Below, piece after piece: positions 24,588 to 34,291 of a stretch of 64,000 bases of DNA (positions within the stretch are counted from its first letter, which is position 1; every line of letters begins with the position of its first letter). The stretch is from Seonamhaeicola sp. (GTDB lineage: Bacteria > Bacteroidota > Bacteroidia > Flavobacteriales > Flavobacteriaceae): the NCBI RefSeq assembly GCF_028281565.1, contig NZ_JANQJQ010000043.1, forward strand, positions 1 to 64,000. The letters are read 5' to 3'. The translations under genes were made by a program, and so were the position numbers. The notes under the pieces were generated by a model. It was given only the letters and a program-made list of their open reading frames with translations, was not told the origin of the DNA and did no database searches.

Positions 24588-26357
24588 CTAATTACTGTAG
24601 ATCTTCTCTATCAGGCCTTTGTATTTTTCTTTGATGGCTCTGCGTTTCATTTTCATAGTAGGGGTGAGGTGGCCATCATCAATAGTCCAAACATCCGGAG
24701 TGATTTCAAACCTTTTAATTTGTTCCCATTTTCCAAAATTGGTGTTAGCTTCATCAATTTCTTCCTGAATACGTTCTATTAATATGGGGTTAGAAATAGT
24801 ATCCTCTTTAGAAGTAAAAGTAATATCATGTCTTCTTGCCCATTCTTCAACAAATTCATAATTAATCTGAATTAGAGCAGCAGGCATTTTCTGACCTTCA
24901 CCAATGACCATGATCTGTTCTATAAAGCGGGATTGTTTGAATTGATTTTCTAACAGTGCAGGCACTACATATTTACCTCCTGAGGTTTTAAACATGTCTT
25001 TTTTCCGGTCTGTAATTTTCAAGAAATTGTCATCACATAATTCTCCAATATCACCGGTGTGAAAATAATCTCCGGTCATAACCTGAGAAGTTCTTTCAGG
25101 GTCCTTATAGTAGCCCATCATCACATTCGGGCCCTTTACCAATATTTCGCCATCATCAGCAATTTTAACATCAACATTGTCAATTATCCTGCCAACCGTT
25201 CCTATTTTAATACCCATATTAAACGGGCAATTTACTGATATAACAGGAGAGGTTTCTGTAAGTCCATAGCCTTCTAAAATGGGCATTTCTGCTGCAGAAA
25301 ATATTCTGATCAACCTGGGTTGTAAAGCGGCACTTCCAGACACCAAAGTATTAAGATTCCCACCTAGACCTTCTTTCCATTTGCTAAAAATCAACTTTCT
25401 GGCAACTTTCAGTTTATATTCATACCACCGTCCGTTTTTACCATAAGGCTCGTACTTTAAGCCCAAATTAACGGCCCAAAAGAACAACATTTTTTTAATG
25501 CCCTTCAGGTCCGTGCCTTTAGCAATAATTTTATCATAAACTTTTTCGTAAAGCCTTGGAACAGCTGTCATTATAGAAGGTTTGACTTCTTTTAAATTGT
25601 CACTTATGGTTTCAATACTTTCAGCAAAATAGATCTCAATGCCACAATATTGATAGAGGTAAAGAATCATACGTTCAAACACGTGACAAACCGGTAAAAA
25701 ACTTAAAGCCGAAGATTTGCCATGCTCCATAGGAACACGGGATGAACTATCAATAACATTAGAAACCAGGTTATTATGAGACAGCATAACCCCTTTTGGT
25801 GTTCCGGTAGTTCCCGAAGTGTAAATAAGGGTCGCTAAATCTTCCGGTTTTACAGTATTCTTTCGTTCTTCAACCTCTTTTTGATTTGCAAGATCTTCAC
25901 CTAAATCTAAAACGTCTTTCCAGTTTTTTTCACCTTCAATCTCGTTAAACGTATAAACTTCTTTGAGTTTAGTATTCCCTTTTATTTGATTTAGTTTTTC
26001 TAAAATAGTATCGTCTGAAACAAAACAGTAAGTCGCTTCAGAATGATTTAAAACATATTCGTATTCTTCTTTGGAAATAGTTGGGTATATAGGTACATTT
26101 TGTGCACCAATTTGTAGCACGCCTATATCCAAAACATTCCATTCTGTTCTATTGGTTGTGGATATTACCGCGATTTTATCGTTGGCCTTAACACCTAAAC
26201 GCAATAGACCCCTACTAACTTGATTAGCCTGATCGATGTACTCCCGGGAAGAAATACTAACCCATTTACCATTATATTTTGAAGTAAATGCTTTGTCTAA
26301 GTTAAACTTCTCAAGTTGGTATTGCGGAAAATCAAAAATTCTGGTAATCTCTTTCAT
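24588..26357 (-). CDS. Long-chain acyl-CoA synthetase (AMP-binding)
   Basis: About 589 residues from the start MKEITRIFDFPQYQ. A longer frame to 26414 adds 19 residues without family character. The P-loop-like A3 motif is LIYTSGTTGTPKGVMLSHNN. Others are GYGLTETSPVIS (A5), HTGDIGE (A7) and ITDRKKDMFKTSGGKYV (A8), with a late KMKRRAIKEKYK carrying the A10 lysine. It activates free fatty acids with ATP and CoA at the membrane, feeding the beta-oxidation operon at 17462-23917. It is transcribed separately. Confidence 0.93.
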   Translation of the reverse strand: MKEITRIFDFPQYQLEKFNLDKAFTSKYNGKWVSISSREYIDQANQVSRGLLRLGVKANDKIAVISTTNRTEWNVLDIGVLQIGAQNVPIYPTISKEEYEYVLNHSEATYCFVSDDTILEKLNQIKGNTKLKEVYTFNEIEGEKNWKDVLDLGEDLANQKEVEERKNTVKPEDLATLIYTSGTTGTPKGVMLSHNNLVSNVIDSSSRVPMEHGKSSALSFLPVCHVFERMILYLYQYCGIEIYFAESIETISDNLKEVKPSIMTAVPRLYEKVYDKIIAKGTDLKGIKKMLFFWAVNLGLKYEPYGKNGRWYEYKLKVARKLIFSKWKEGLGGNLNTLVSGSAALQPRLIRIFSAAEMPILEGYGLTETSPVISVNCPFNMGIKIGTVGRIIDNVDVKIADDGEILVKGPNVMMGYYKDPERTSQVMTGDYFHTGDIGELCDDNFLKITDRKKDMFKTSGGKYVVPALLENQFKQSRFIEQIMVIGEGQKMPAALIQINYEFVEEWARRHDITFTSKEDTISNPILIERIQEEIDEANTNFGKWEQIKRFEITPDVWTIDDGHLTPTMKMKRRAIKEKYKGLIEKIYSN

Positions 26358-26673
26358 GCGTTCTAAATGTGATGCAACCAAAATATGAAAATAAATAGGA
26401 TTTTCAAATTGCATTCAAAGGATGAAATAATAATTACAGATTATAATAACCTGAAAGACCAGGCCATTTTGTTTTTAATATTAATTAGTCATATTCTTTA
26501 ATAATTATTCCGGATTTTTGTTTTTTCTTTGAATTTGTCAGCTTATTTTTTTGAATTTTTATGAAAACTGCAATTTTAAGTAATAAAAACTGCTAAAAAT
26601 TATAAAAAAGTTAATCCACTTTAAGTATTTATAGATCTTAGTCTTAAAACTTTCAAAAATTCGTTAAAATTAA

Positions 26674-26695
26674 ACGAAAACTCAAACGTTTTCGT
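26674..26695. promoter_or_regulatory. Inverted repeat upstream of the pflB promoter
   Basis: ACGAAAAC, then TCAAAC, then GTTTTCGT: perfect 8-base arms around a 6-base spacer, centred 58 bases upstream of the FNR-type site. It could be the operator of a second regulator acting on pflB. The binding protein is unknown. Confidence 0.4.
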
Positions 26696-26734
26696 AAACT
26701 GTTTTAATCGTAAAACCCTGTTATATCAAGGTTT

Positions 26735-26779
26735 TATGACAAAAGTCAGTTTAATATTTGGGGTGGTAGCGTAACTTTG
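26735..26779 (+). promoter_or_regulatory. FNR-type promoter of the pflB operon
   Basis: Palindrome TATGACAAAAGTCAGT (26735-26750) and -7 element TAACTTTG (26772-26779). The centre-to-element distance is 29.5 bases, identical to the ccoS, ccoI, FNR-like and ppdK promoters. The TGACAAAAGTCA core is the same as in the left site of the ccoI/FNR-like region. Confidence 0.75.
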
Positions 26780-26815
26780 GTATAACAAATCAGAATACAA
26801 TAAAATTATATAAAA

Positions 26816-29041
26816 ATGGAAGTAAAAGCGTTTAAAAATGGTGTTTGGAATGACACGATTGATGTTAGAAATTTCGTCGTTAATAATGTAACACCTTATT
26901 ACGGAAGCGAAGAGTTTTTAGTAGGACCAAGTGAGCGTACTAAAAAACTTTGGGATGTTTGTTTGGAAGCATCAAAAGAAGAACGTCAAAACAATGGCGT
27001 TCGTTCTGTAGACACGGAAACCATTTCCGGTATCAGTAACTTTGGGGCAGGATATATAGATAAGGAGAATGAAGTTATTGTTGGTTTACAGACCGATGAA
27101 TTACTTAAGCGTGCCATGAAGCCTTTTGGTGGATTCAAAGTGGTGCAAAAAGCTTTGGAAGAGCATGGGTTAGTTGCCAGCGACACGGTTTCAGAATTAT
27201 TCACCAAGTATGTGAAATCTCATAACGACGGCGTATTTTCTGCTTATAATGAGGAAATCAGAAGATTCCGTTCTTTAGGACTTTTAACGGGTTTACCTGA
27301 TAACTATGCCCGTGGTAGAATTATTGGAGATTACCGTCGCGTTGCTTTATATGGTATTGATAAGTTAATTGAAGCTAAAAAAGCAGACCATAATGCCATT
27401 ACCGGGCCAATGACGGATGCTGTAATTCGTTTACGCGAGGAAGTGACTGACCAGATTAAGGCTTTAAAGGACATGATAGAAATGGGTAAAGCCTATGGCC
27501 TTGATCTATCCCGTCCTGCAGAAAATGCCCAGGAGGCCGTACAATGGACTTATATGGGATATTTAGCAGCCGTAAAAGAACAAGACGGTGCTGCCATGTC
27601 TTTAGGTAATGTATCTTCTTTCTTAGATATTTATATCGAGAAAGATTTAGAAAAAGGATTAATTACCGAAATTGAAGCTCAGGAATATATAGACCAGTTC
27701 GTAATGAAATTACGTATGGTACGTCACTTAAGAATGGGAGCTTACGATGAGATTTTTGCCGGTGACCCAACCTGGGTAACCGAAGCCATCGGAGGTATGT
27801 TTGCAGACGGAAGAACCAAGGTTACCAAAACATCATTCCGTTTCTTAAATACATTATATAACTTAGGGCCATCACCAGAACCAAATATTACAATTCTTTG
27901 GTCTAACAACTTACCTAAGAACTTTAAAAATTACTGTTCTAAAGTAGCGATTGATACCTCTTCAATTCAGTTTGAAAATGATGATATGATGCGTGAAATG
28001 AGAGGTTCTGATGACTACGGCATTGCTTGTTGCGTATCTTACCAGGCCTTAGGTAAACAAATTCAATTCTTTGGAGCACGTACTAACTTAGCTAAAACAT
28101 TGTTATTAGCAATTAATGGTGGACGTTGCGAGAATACCGGAACTCAGATGGTTGAAGGTATTGAACCAATGGCCGGTGATTACTTAGACTTTGATAAAGT
28201 AATGGCTAACTTTAAAATAGCTATGAAAGAAGTGGCACGTGTGTATAACGATTCTATGAATATTATTCACTACATGCACGACAAATATTACTACGAAAAA
28301 GCCCAAATGGCATTAATTGATACCAATCCTGAAATTAACATTGCTTACGGTGTGGCAGGTTTATCAATTGTAGCAGATTCATTGTCGGCTATCAAGTATG
28401 CTAAAGTGAAACCAATAAGAAATGAAGACGGTTTAACTATTGATTTTGAAATTGAAGGTGACTTCCCTAAATATGGAAATGATGATGACCGAGTAGATAT
28501 TTTTGCTCATGATGCGGTTGCAGATTTCAATAACGAATTAAAGGCCTTACCGGTTTATAAAAATGCAGAACCAACCATGTCTGTATTAACAATCACCTCT
28601 AACGTGGTTTACGGTAAGAAAACCGGAGCCACACCTGATGGTAGAGCCAAAGGCGTTCCATTTGCACCGGGTGCTAACCCAATGCACGGACGTGACACTC
28701 ACGGAGCCATTGCATCATTAAACTCAGTTGCTAAGATTGATTATTGCGATTCTCAGGACGGTATTTCTAACACCTTCTCAATTGTTCCTAAATCATTAGG
28801 AGCTACGGAAGAAGATAGAATATTAAACTTGTCAACGACGCTCGATGGTTATTTCTCAAGAAATGCACAGCATTTGAATGTAAATGTTTTAAACAAGGAA
28901 ACATTGCTGGATGCTATGGAACATCCTGAAGAATACCCACAGTTAACCATCAGGGTTTCAGGATATGCTGTAAACTTTATCAGATTGACAAAAGAACAGC
29001 AATTAGAAGTGATTACCAGATCATTCCATGATTCAATGTAA
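26816..29041 (+). CDS. pflB: Formate C-acetyltransferase (pyruvate formate-lyase)
   Basis: 741 residues, the standard length for the glycyl-radical enzyme. The adjacent catalytic cysteines are C405-C406 in GIACCVSYQ, and the radical glycine is G716 in RVSGYAVNF near the C-terminus. It converts pyruvate and CoA into acetyl-CoA and formate without oxygen, and oxygen cleaves the activated enzyme. It forms a block with pflA (activator) and an OFA-family transporter that probably moves formate. Its FNR-type promoter indicates anaerobic induction. A hairpin after the stop may lower expression of pflA relative to pflB. Confidence 0.97.
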   Translation: MEVKAFKNGVWNDTIDVRNFVVNNVTPYYGSEEFLVGPSERTKKLWDVCLEASKEERQNNGVRSVDTETISGISNFGAGYIDKENEVIVGLQTDELLKRAMKPFGGFKVVQKALEEHGLVASDTVSELFTKYVKSHNDGVFSAYNEEIRRFRSLGLLTGLPDNYARGRIIGDYRRVALYGIDKLIEAKKADHNAITGPMTDAVIRLREEVTDQIKALKDMIEMGKAYGLDLSRPAENAQEAVQWTYMGYLAAVKEQDGAAMSLGNVSSFLDIYIEKDLEKGLITEIEAQEYIDQFVMKLRMVRHLRMGAYDEIFAGDPTWVTEAIGGMFADGRTKVTKTSFRFLNTLYNLGPSPEPNITILWSNNLPKNFKNYCSKVAIDTSSIQFENDDMMREMRGSDDYGIACCVSYQALGKQIQFFGARTNLAKTLLLAINGGRCENTGTQMVEGIEPMAGDYLDFDKVMANFKIAMKEVARVYNDSMNIIHYMHDKYYYEKAQMALIDTNPEINIAYGVAGLSIVADSLSAIKYAKVKPIRNEDGLTIDFEIEGDFPKYGNDDDRVDIFAHDAVADFNNELKALPVYKNAEPTMSVLTITSNVVYGKKTGATPDGRAKGVPFAPGANPMHGRDTHGAIASLNSVAKIDYCDSQDGISNTFSIVPKSLGATEEDRILNLSTTLDGYFSRNAQHLNVNVLNKETLLDAMEHPEEYPQLTIRVSGYAVNFIRLTKEQQLEVITRSFHDSM

Positions 29042-29059
29042 TTATAAATTAGTCAAGTA

Positions 29060-29094
29060 AGAACTTCCGAAAACCCAAAATTTTCGGAAGTTCT
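29060..29094. terminator. Hairpin between pflB and pflA (attenuator or partial terminator)
   Basis: Perfect 14-base stem AGAACTTCCGAAAA/TTTTCGGAAGTTCT with a 7-base loop, followed by AATTTA. It lies 18 bases after the pflB stop, where a partial terminator would set a high PflB to PflA ratio. The lack of a T run makes mRNA processing or stability an alternative. Confidence 0.7.
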
Positions 29095-29112
29095 AATTTA
29101 AACGAAAGCCTT

Positions 29113-29862
29113 ATCAAAACTTCAGATTATACATTAAGAGTCCATTCAATAGAATCGTTTGGTACGCATGACGGGCCCGGAATTCGTATGGTCGTATTTT
29201 TACAAGGTTGTAAACTAAAGTGTTTGTATTGCCATAACCCTGATACCATCGATACACATGGAGGAGAAGAGCATCCTATTGAAAGCTTGGTTAAAAGAGC
29301 CATCAATATGAAATCTTATTTTGGGGAGTTTGGTGGCGTTACGGTATCCGGTGGAGAACCGTTACTTCAGTCTAAAGAATTAATCCATTTTTTTCAAAGG
29401 CTGAAGGAAGAAGGCATTCATACCAATATTGATACTAATGGCAGATTGTTAAATCATTTTATTGAAGAGTTATTAGATAAGTATACCGATTTAGTAATGC
29501 TTGATATCAAACATATGCGTGAAGACGGATACCAAATGATAACCGGTCAGAAAAATAAAGAAACCACATTCAATTTTGCCAAACACAGAGAAGCTTCAGG
29601 AAAGCCCATGTGGCTACGTTATGTGCTTATTCCGGGAATAACAAACAAACCCGAGTTACTTCACGAGATGGGGAACTACTTTAAGGATTATAAGACTATT
29701 GAAAAAATTGAAATTCAACCTTACCACATGCTTGGTGTCCATAAATGGGAAAAATTAGGTTGGGAATATAAATTAAAAGATGCTCGCGAAAACACAGAAG
29801 AAGAAATCAATGACGCTGTTAAAATTTTAGAGCAATATTTCAAAGAAGTAAAAATAAATTAG
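29113..29862 (+). CDS. pflA: Pyruvate formate-lyase activating enzyme (radical SAM)
   Basis: The radical SAM cluster motif CKLKCLYC is followed by TVSGGEPLLQ, and YHMLGVHKWEKLG near the end is typical of PflA. It makes the glycyl radical on PflB using SAM. The conserved N-terminal segment LRVHSIESFGTHDGPGIR is encoded in frame from 29134, ahead of the first in-frame ATG at 29188. Between the in-frame stop at 29050 and 29188 there is no ATG, GTG or TTG. The start given here is a rare ATC at 29113 (249 residues, near the usual length) and is a guess; ATT at 29080 is another option. Starting at 29188 would delete a conserved segment. Confidence 0.88.
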   Translation: MKTSDYTLRVHSIESFGTHDGPGIRMVVFLQGCKLKCLYCHNPDTIDTHGGEEHPIESLVKRAINMKSYFGEFGGVTVSGGEPLLQSKELIHFFQRLKEEGIHTNIDTNGRLLNHFIEELLDKYTDLVMLDIKHMREDGYQMITGQKNKETTFNFAKHREASGKPMWLRYVLIPGITNKPELLHEMGNYFKDYKTIEKIEIQPYHMLGVHKWEKLGWEYKLKDARENTEEEINDAVKILEQYFKEVKIN

Positions 29863-29891
29863 TTGATGTTATCAACAACAAAAGAAGAATC

Positions 29892-31148
29892 ATGAAAACA
29901 CAAAAGTTAAAGAATCGTTGGTTAATAGCAGCATCGGCAGTGGGGATACATATTTCCATTGGGTCGGTTTATGCCTATTCGGTTATGACCAATCCGGTAA
30001 AAGATATTTTCGACGTAGATGGAAGCGTCATTAAATGGGCCTTTAAAATTGCCATATTATTATTAGGATTATCCGCGGCTTTTTTAGGACGCTGGGTTGA
30101 AAAAGTAGGCCCTAGAATTAGCGGTACTACTGCGGGCTTATTTTACGGATTTGGTATTTTAGGTTCCGGGCTTGCAGTACAATTAGAATCGCTTTGGATG
30201 TTCTATCTGTGCTACGGTGTTATTGGTGGTATTGGACTAGGTTTAGGGTACATTACACCGGTAAGCACCTTAGTAAAATGGTTCCCGGACAGACGTGGCT
30301 TGGCAACAGGTATGGCCATTATGGGCTTTGGTTTTGCCGCTCTGATTTTTGGTCCGGTAATGCAATCATTGTTTGATGCTGTGGGAGTATCGAATGCCTT
30401 CTATATTCTGGGAGCTATTTATATGATTTTAATCTTAGCTTCAGCAAGATATATTGAAAGACCACCCGAAGGGTATATGCCTGATGGTTTCAAACCCGGA
30501 GAAGGAAAAACTATTAAAGCAGATATTTCCAATATCACGGCTAATGAAGCCTTAAAGACATCACGTTTTTACTATATCTGGATTATGATGTTTGTAAACA
30601 TCGCCTGTGGTATCGCCGTGATTTCGGCTGCCAGTCCAATGATGCAGGAGAAGTTAAATTATTCTCCAATGGAGGCAGCAGCGGTAGTTGGTTTAATAGG
30701 TGTGTTTAATGGCATAGGTAGAATCATGTGGTCTAGTTTATCAGACTATCTGGGACGGGCAAATACGTATATTATATTTTTCGCTTTCCAGATCATGGCC
30801 TTCTGGTTCTTACCTCAGATATCCATGGAATTGGCATTCCTAGTAGTATTATTTACTGTAATTACTATGTACGGTGGTGGTTTTGCAACTTTACCAGCTT
30901 TCTTAGGTGACTTATTCGGAACGAAACAGTTAGGTGCTATTCATGGTATGGTTTTAACGGCCTGGGCATTAGCCGGTGTAGTGGGACCAACCATTTACGA
31001 TGTGGTTAAAAATGCCACCGGATCATTAGATGCTACTTTGGCAGTATTTGCAGGATTATTTGTAGTAGCATTTGTGGTATCGCTATTAATGAAACGAACG
31101 GTCACAATGGCCTACAGAAAAATAAATAAAGGTTTAAAATTTGCTTAA
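29892..31148 (+). CDS. MFS transporter of the oxalate/formate antiporter (OFA) family
   Basis: 418 residues with about 12 membrane helices. OFA features are the N-terminal AVGIHISIGSVYAYSVMTNP, GGIGLGLGYITPVSTLVKWFPDRRGLATG after helix 4, and the equivalent loop SSLSDYLGRANTYIIFF. It follows pflA by 29 bases and ends at the terminator at 31189, so it belongs to the pfl unit. Context suggests export or exchange of formate made by PflB, in place of a FocA channel. Pyruvate or another monocarboxylate cannot be excluded. Confidence 0.85.
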   Translation: MKTQKLKNRWLIAASAVGIHISIGSVYAYSVMTNPVKDIFDVDGSVIKWAFKIAILLLGLSAAFLGRWVEKVGPRISGTTAGLFYGFGILGSGLAVQLESLWMFYLCYGVIGGIGLGLGYITPVSTLVKWFPDRRGLATGMAIMGFGFAALIFGPVMQSLFDAVGVSNAFYILGAIYMILILASARYIERPPEGYMPDGFKPGEGKTIKADISNITANEALKTSRFYYIWIMMFVNIACGIAVISAASPMMQEKLNYSPMEAAAVVGLIGVFNGIGRIMWSSLSDYLGRANTYIIFFAFQIMAFWFLPQISMELAFLVVLFTVITMYGGGFATLPAFLGDLFGTKQLGAIHGMVLTAWALAGVVGPTIYDVVKNATGSLDATLAVFAGLFVVAFVVSLLMKRTVTMAYRKINKGLKFA

Positions 31149-31188
31149 AACCAAATTTTAGCAACTTCCATTTTTTCTTTTTTTATTG

Positions 31189-31228
31189 AAAAACCCCGAG
31201 GCAGATCATTGTTGCTTCGGGGTTTTTT
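31189..31228 (+). terminator. Rho-independent terminator of the pflB-pflA-OFA unit
   Basis: Stem AAAAACCCCGA...TCGGGGTTTTTT with an inner GCA/TGC pair and a T run. It lies 40 bases after the transporter stop. Confidence 0.9.
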
Positions 31229-31275
31229 GCTATCACATAAAAATTTCTGAAAAACTCTTGATTTTAAAGGGATTA

Positions 31276-31320
31276 TATGATTTATATCATGAAAATGTCT
31301 TCCATTTAGACGTACTTTTA
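31276..31320 (+). promoter_or_regulatory. FNR-type promoter of ppdK
   Basis: Palindrome TATGATTTATATCATG (31276-31291) and -7 element TACTTTTA (31313-31320), with a centre-to-element distance of 29.5 bases as in the other FNR-type promoters. The half-sites are TGAT/ATCA instead of TGAC/GTCA. The leader to the ATG is about 40 bases. Confidence 0.65.
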
Positions 31321-31360
31321 TATGGAATTTTTAAAAAAAATGTAATCAAAAATAAATATT

Positions 31361-34090
31361 ATGGAATTACTAGAAAATGTGAAAACACGGGTCTATAAAT
31401 TTGGTAATAAAGAGGCCGATGGGAATCGCGAAATGAAAAATCTCTTAGGAGGTAAAGGTGCCAATTTAGCTGAAATGAGCTCAATTGGAATTCCGGTTCC
31501 ACCTGGATTTACAATTACTACTGAAGTTTGTACGGAATACAATGAATTAGGTGAAGAAGCCGCCATGGACTTTATTAGAGATGAGGTGGAGGCCGCAATA
31601 GCTAATATAGAGGACATTATGGGAACCAAGTTTGGAGATAAAGAAAATCCATTACTTATTTCTGTGCGTTCCGGAGCCAGGGTTTCTATGCCAGGTATGA
31701 TGGATACCGTATTAAACTTAGGTCTTAATGATGATGCCGTATTAGGAATTGCAAAACAAACGAATAATGAGCGTTTTGCCTGGGATTCATACAGACGCTT
31801 TATCCAAATGTATGGTGGTGTGGTTTTAGGAATGAAACCGGAATCCAAAGAAGATATTGATCCGTTTGAAGAAATCATGGAAGCTCTCAAAAATAAGAGA
31901 GAAATTGAATTAGATACAGAATTCACCATTCAGGATTTAAAGGACCTTGTATATGACTTTAAAGAAGCTGTAAAAAAACGTACGGGTCATGATTTTCCAA
32001 CAGATCCATGGGAGCAGTTAACAGGGGCCATTATAGCCGTATTTAACAGTTGGAACGGTGATAGAGCAGTATATTATAGAAATATGAATGGTTATCCATC
32101 AGAGTGGGGAACAGCGGTTAATGTTCAGGCTATGGTGTATGGTAATATGGGACTGGATTCAGGAACCGGTGTTTGTTTTACAAGAGATGCTGCAACCGGA
32201 GAGAATATCTTTAATGGAGAGTACTTAATTGATGCACAGGGAGAAGATGTGGTTGCCGGTGTAAGAACGCCTCAGCAAATCACAAAAATAGGGTCCCAAC
32301 GTTGGGCAGAATTAGCTCAGGTAGAAGAAGAAGACAGAATTAAAAACTACCCTTCTTTAGAAGAGTTAATGCCTGAAATATATCAGGAGTTAAACGAATA
32401 TCAGGATATTCTTGAAAAGCATTATCGCGATATGCAGGATATGGAGTTCACCATTCAGCAAGGTAAACTTTGGATACTTCAAACACGTAATGGTAAACGT
32501 ACCGGTGCGGCCATGGTTAAGATTGCTATGGATGCCTGTAAAGAAGGTTTAATTACTGAAGAAGAAGCACTACTGCAAATAGAACCTAACAAATTAGACG
32601 AATTGTTGCACCCTGTTTTTGATCCGAAAGCATTAGAAAGTGCTCAGGCAATAGCGCAAGGGCTTCCTGCATCTCCCGGAGCAGCTACCGGTAAAATAGT
32701 TTTCTTCGCAGATGAAGCAGATAAATACAAGAGTAGTATTTTAGTTAGAATTGAAACGTCTCCCGAAGATCTGGAAGGTATGAACATTGCCAAAGGTATA
32801 TTAACCGCTCGTGGTGGTATGACATCTCACGCGGCTGTTGTAGCACGTGGTATGGGTAAATGTTGTGTGTCTGGTGCAGGGGCATTAAAAATTGACTACA
32901 AGTCACGTACCTTAACAGTTGACGGTCATGAATATCATGAAGGAGACTGGATTTCTTTAAACGGTTCTACAGGTAATATTTTTGAAGGTAAAGTGCCTAC
33001 AATTGAACCGGAATTAGGTGGTGAGTTTGCTGAAATAATGGATTTGGCAGAGAAATTCACCAAGATGCAGGTTAGAACCAATGCAGACACGCCAAAAGAT
33101 GCCAAAGTAGCACGTAATTTTGGAGCTCAAGGTATTGGATTAACACGTACAGAGCATATGTTCTTTGAAGTAGACAGAATTAAAGCTATGCGTGAAATGA
33201 TTCTTGCCGGTACTGTAAAAGGTAGAAAAGAAGCTTTAAAAGAGTTATTGCCCATGCAGCGTTCAGATTTTGAAGGCATTTTTGAAGCCATGGAAGGACT
33301 TCCTGTTACGGTAAGGTTGTTAGACCCGCCTTTGCATGAATTTGTACCACATCAGTTAGAAACTCAAAGAAATTTAGCCGAAGATATGCATATTACGTTG
33401 CAGGAGGTTAAAAATAAGGTAGCTGAACTTGAGGAGTTTAACCCCATGTTAGGACACAGAGGTTGTAGGTTAGGAATTACTTATCCCGAAATAACTGAAA
33501 TGCAAGCAAGAGCCATTATAGAGGCAGCATTAAACCTTAAGGAAAGAGGCATTGAAGCTAAACCTGAGATCATGATTCCTTTAATTGGTACTATAGCCGA
33601 ATTTGAAAGTCAGGAGGCTGTCATTAGGGCTACTGCCGATAAAGTGTTTGAAGAAAGAAATGATACCGTTGAGTATTTGGTAGGAACTATGATTGAAATT
33701 CCTCGTGCTGCTTTAACGGCAGATTTAATCGCTGAAAAAGCTGATTTCTTCTCATTTGGAACCAATGATTTAACGCAAATGGCATTTGGATATTCCCGAG
33801 ATGATGCTGGTAAATTCTTACCGGTATACATTGAAAAAGGCATATTAAAAGTTGATCCTTTTGAAGTTTTAGATCAGGAAGGTGTTGGACAATTAGTAGA
33901 AATGGGAACTGCCAAAGGGCGTTCAACTAAAAAAGATCTGAAAGTAGGTATATGTGGTGAACACGGTGGTGAACCAAACTCTGTTGAGTTCTGCTATAAT
34001 GCAGGGATGAACTACGTAAGTTGTTCTCCATTTAGAGTTCCTATCGCCAGAGTTGCTGCAGCACAAGCTGCTATTAAAGCAACCAGATAG
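31361..34090 (+). CDS. ppdK: Pyruvate, phosphate dikinase
   Basis: 909 residues, the usual length. The N-terminal ATP-grasp domain contains GGKGANLAEM and SVRSGARVSMPGMMDTVLNLG. The central phosphohistidine domain carries H490 in GGMTSHAAVVARGMGKCC. The C-terminal PEP-binding barrel includes GLTRTEHMFF, FGTNDLTQ and GICGEHGGEP with the catalytic Cys. It interconverts pyruvate, ATP and Pi with PEP, AMP and PPi. Placement after the pfl block with an FNR-type promoter suggests a role in PPi-linked glycolysis or PEP/pyruvate balance at low oxygen. It is a monocistronic unit ending at the terminator at 34119. Confidence 0.97.
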   Translation: MELLENVKTRVYKFGNKEADGNREMKNLLGGKGANLAEMSSIGIPVPPGFTITTEVCTEYNELGEEAAMDFIRDEVEAAIANIEDIMGTKFGDKENPLLISVRSGARVSMPGMMDTVLNLGLNDDAVLGIAKQTNNERFAWDSYRRFIQMYGGVVLGMKPESKEDIDPFEEIMEALKNKREIELDTEFTIQDLKDLVYDFKEAVKKRTGHDFPTDPWEQLTGAIIAVFNSWNGDRAVYYRNMNGYPSEWGTAVNVQAMVYGNMGLDSGTGVCFTRDAATGENIFNGEYLIDAQGEDVVAGVRTPQQITKIGSQRWAELAQVEEEDRIKNYPSLEELMPEIYQELNEYQDILEKHYRDMQDMEFTIQQGKLWILQTRNGKRTGAAMVKIAMDACKEGLITEEEALLQIEPNKLDELLHPVFDPKALESAQAIAQGLPASPGAATGKIVFFADEADKYKSSILVRIETSPEDLEGMNIAKGILTARGGMTSHAAVVARGMGKCCVSGAGALKIDYKSRTLTVDGHEYHEGDWISLNGSTGNIFEGKVPTIEPELGGEFAEIMDLAEKFTKMQVRTNADTPKDAKVARNFGAQGIGLTRTEHMFFEVDRIKAMREMILAGTVKGRKEALKELLPMQRSDFEGIFEAMEGLPVTVRLLDPPLHEFVPHQLETQRNLAEDMHITLQEVKNKVAELEEFNPMLGHRGCRLGITYPEITEMQARAIIEAALNLKERGIEAKPEIMIPLIGTIAEFESQEAVIRATADKVFEERNDTVEYLVGTMIEIPRAALTADLIAEKADFFSFGTNDLTQMAFGYSRDDAGKFLPVYIEKGILKVDPFEVLDQEGVGQLVEMGTAKGRSTKKDLKVGICGEHGGEPNSVEFCYNAGMNYVSCSPFRVPIARVAAAQAAIKATR

Positions 34091-34118
34091 TGTTTTCCGT
34101 TTTTCTTTTTTTGATTGG

Positions 34119-34153
34119 AAACCCTCAAGGTATATGTGACCTTTGAGGGTTTT
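34119..34153 (+). terminator. Rho-independent terminator of ppdK
   Basis: Stem AAACCCTCAAGGT/ACCTTTGAGGGTTT with one bulged base, followed by a T-rich run. It lies 28 bases after the ppdK stop. Confidence 0.85.
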
Positions 34154-34190
34154 CTTTTTAGTACATCTTGTCTTGCTAGACCCGATCTCT

Positions 34191-34277
34191 GTCATGCTGA
34201 ATTTATTTCAGCATCTCATTTCAAGATTTAGGATTTGCAATGAACAATTATAGATTCCGAAACGAATTTGGAATGAC
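34191..34277. repeat. GTCATGCTGAA...GGAATGAC palindromic element, first of a tandem pair
   Basis: Opens GTCATGCTGAATTTATTTCA then GCATCTC, and closes GATTCCGAAACGAATTTGGA then ATGAC, each half a small hairpin. A second element starts 14 bases later with the same opening block. Confidence 0.75.
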
Positions 34278-34291
34278 AGCTCAAATTTTGT

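Larger units (their letters stand above)
26415..26815. other. 401-base AT-rich control region upstream of pflB
   Basis: No gene is seen. It contains the inverted repeat at 26674-26695 and the FNR-type promoter at 26735-26779, followed by a leader of about 35 bases to the pflB ATG. The left part should hold the promoter of the acyl-CoA synthetase; no clear -7 element was found there. Confidence 0.6.

Noticed and set aside
31186-31398. 70-codon plus-strand ORF upstream of ppdK
   Set aside because: It spans the terminator and FNR-type promoter and overlaps ppdK in another frame; it is not a credible gene.
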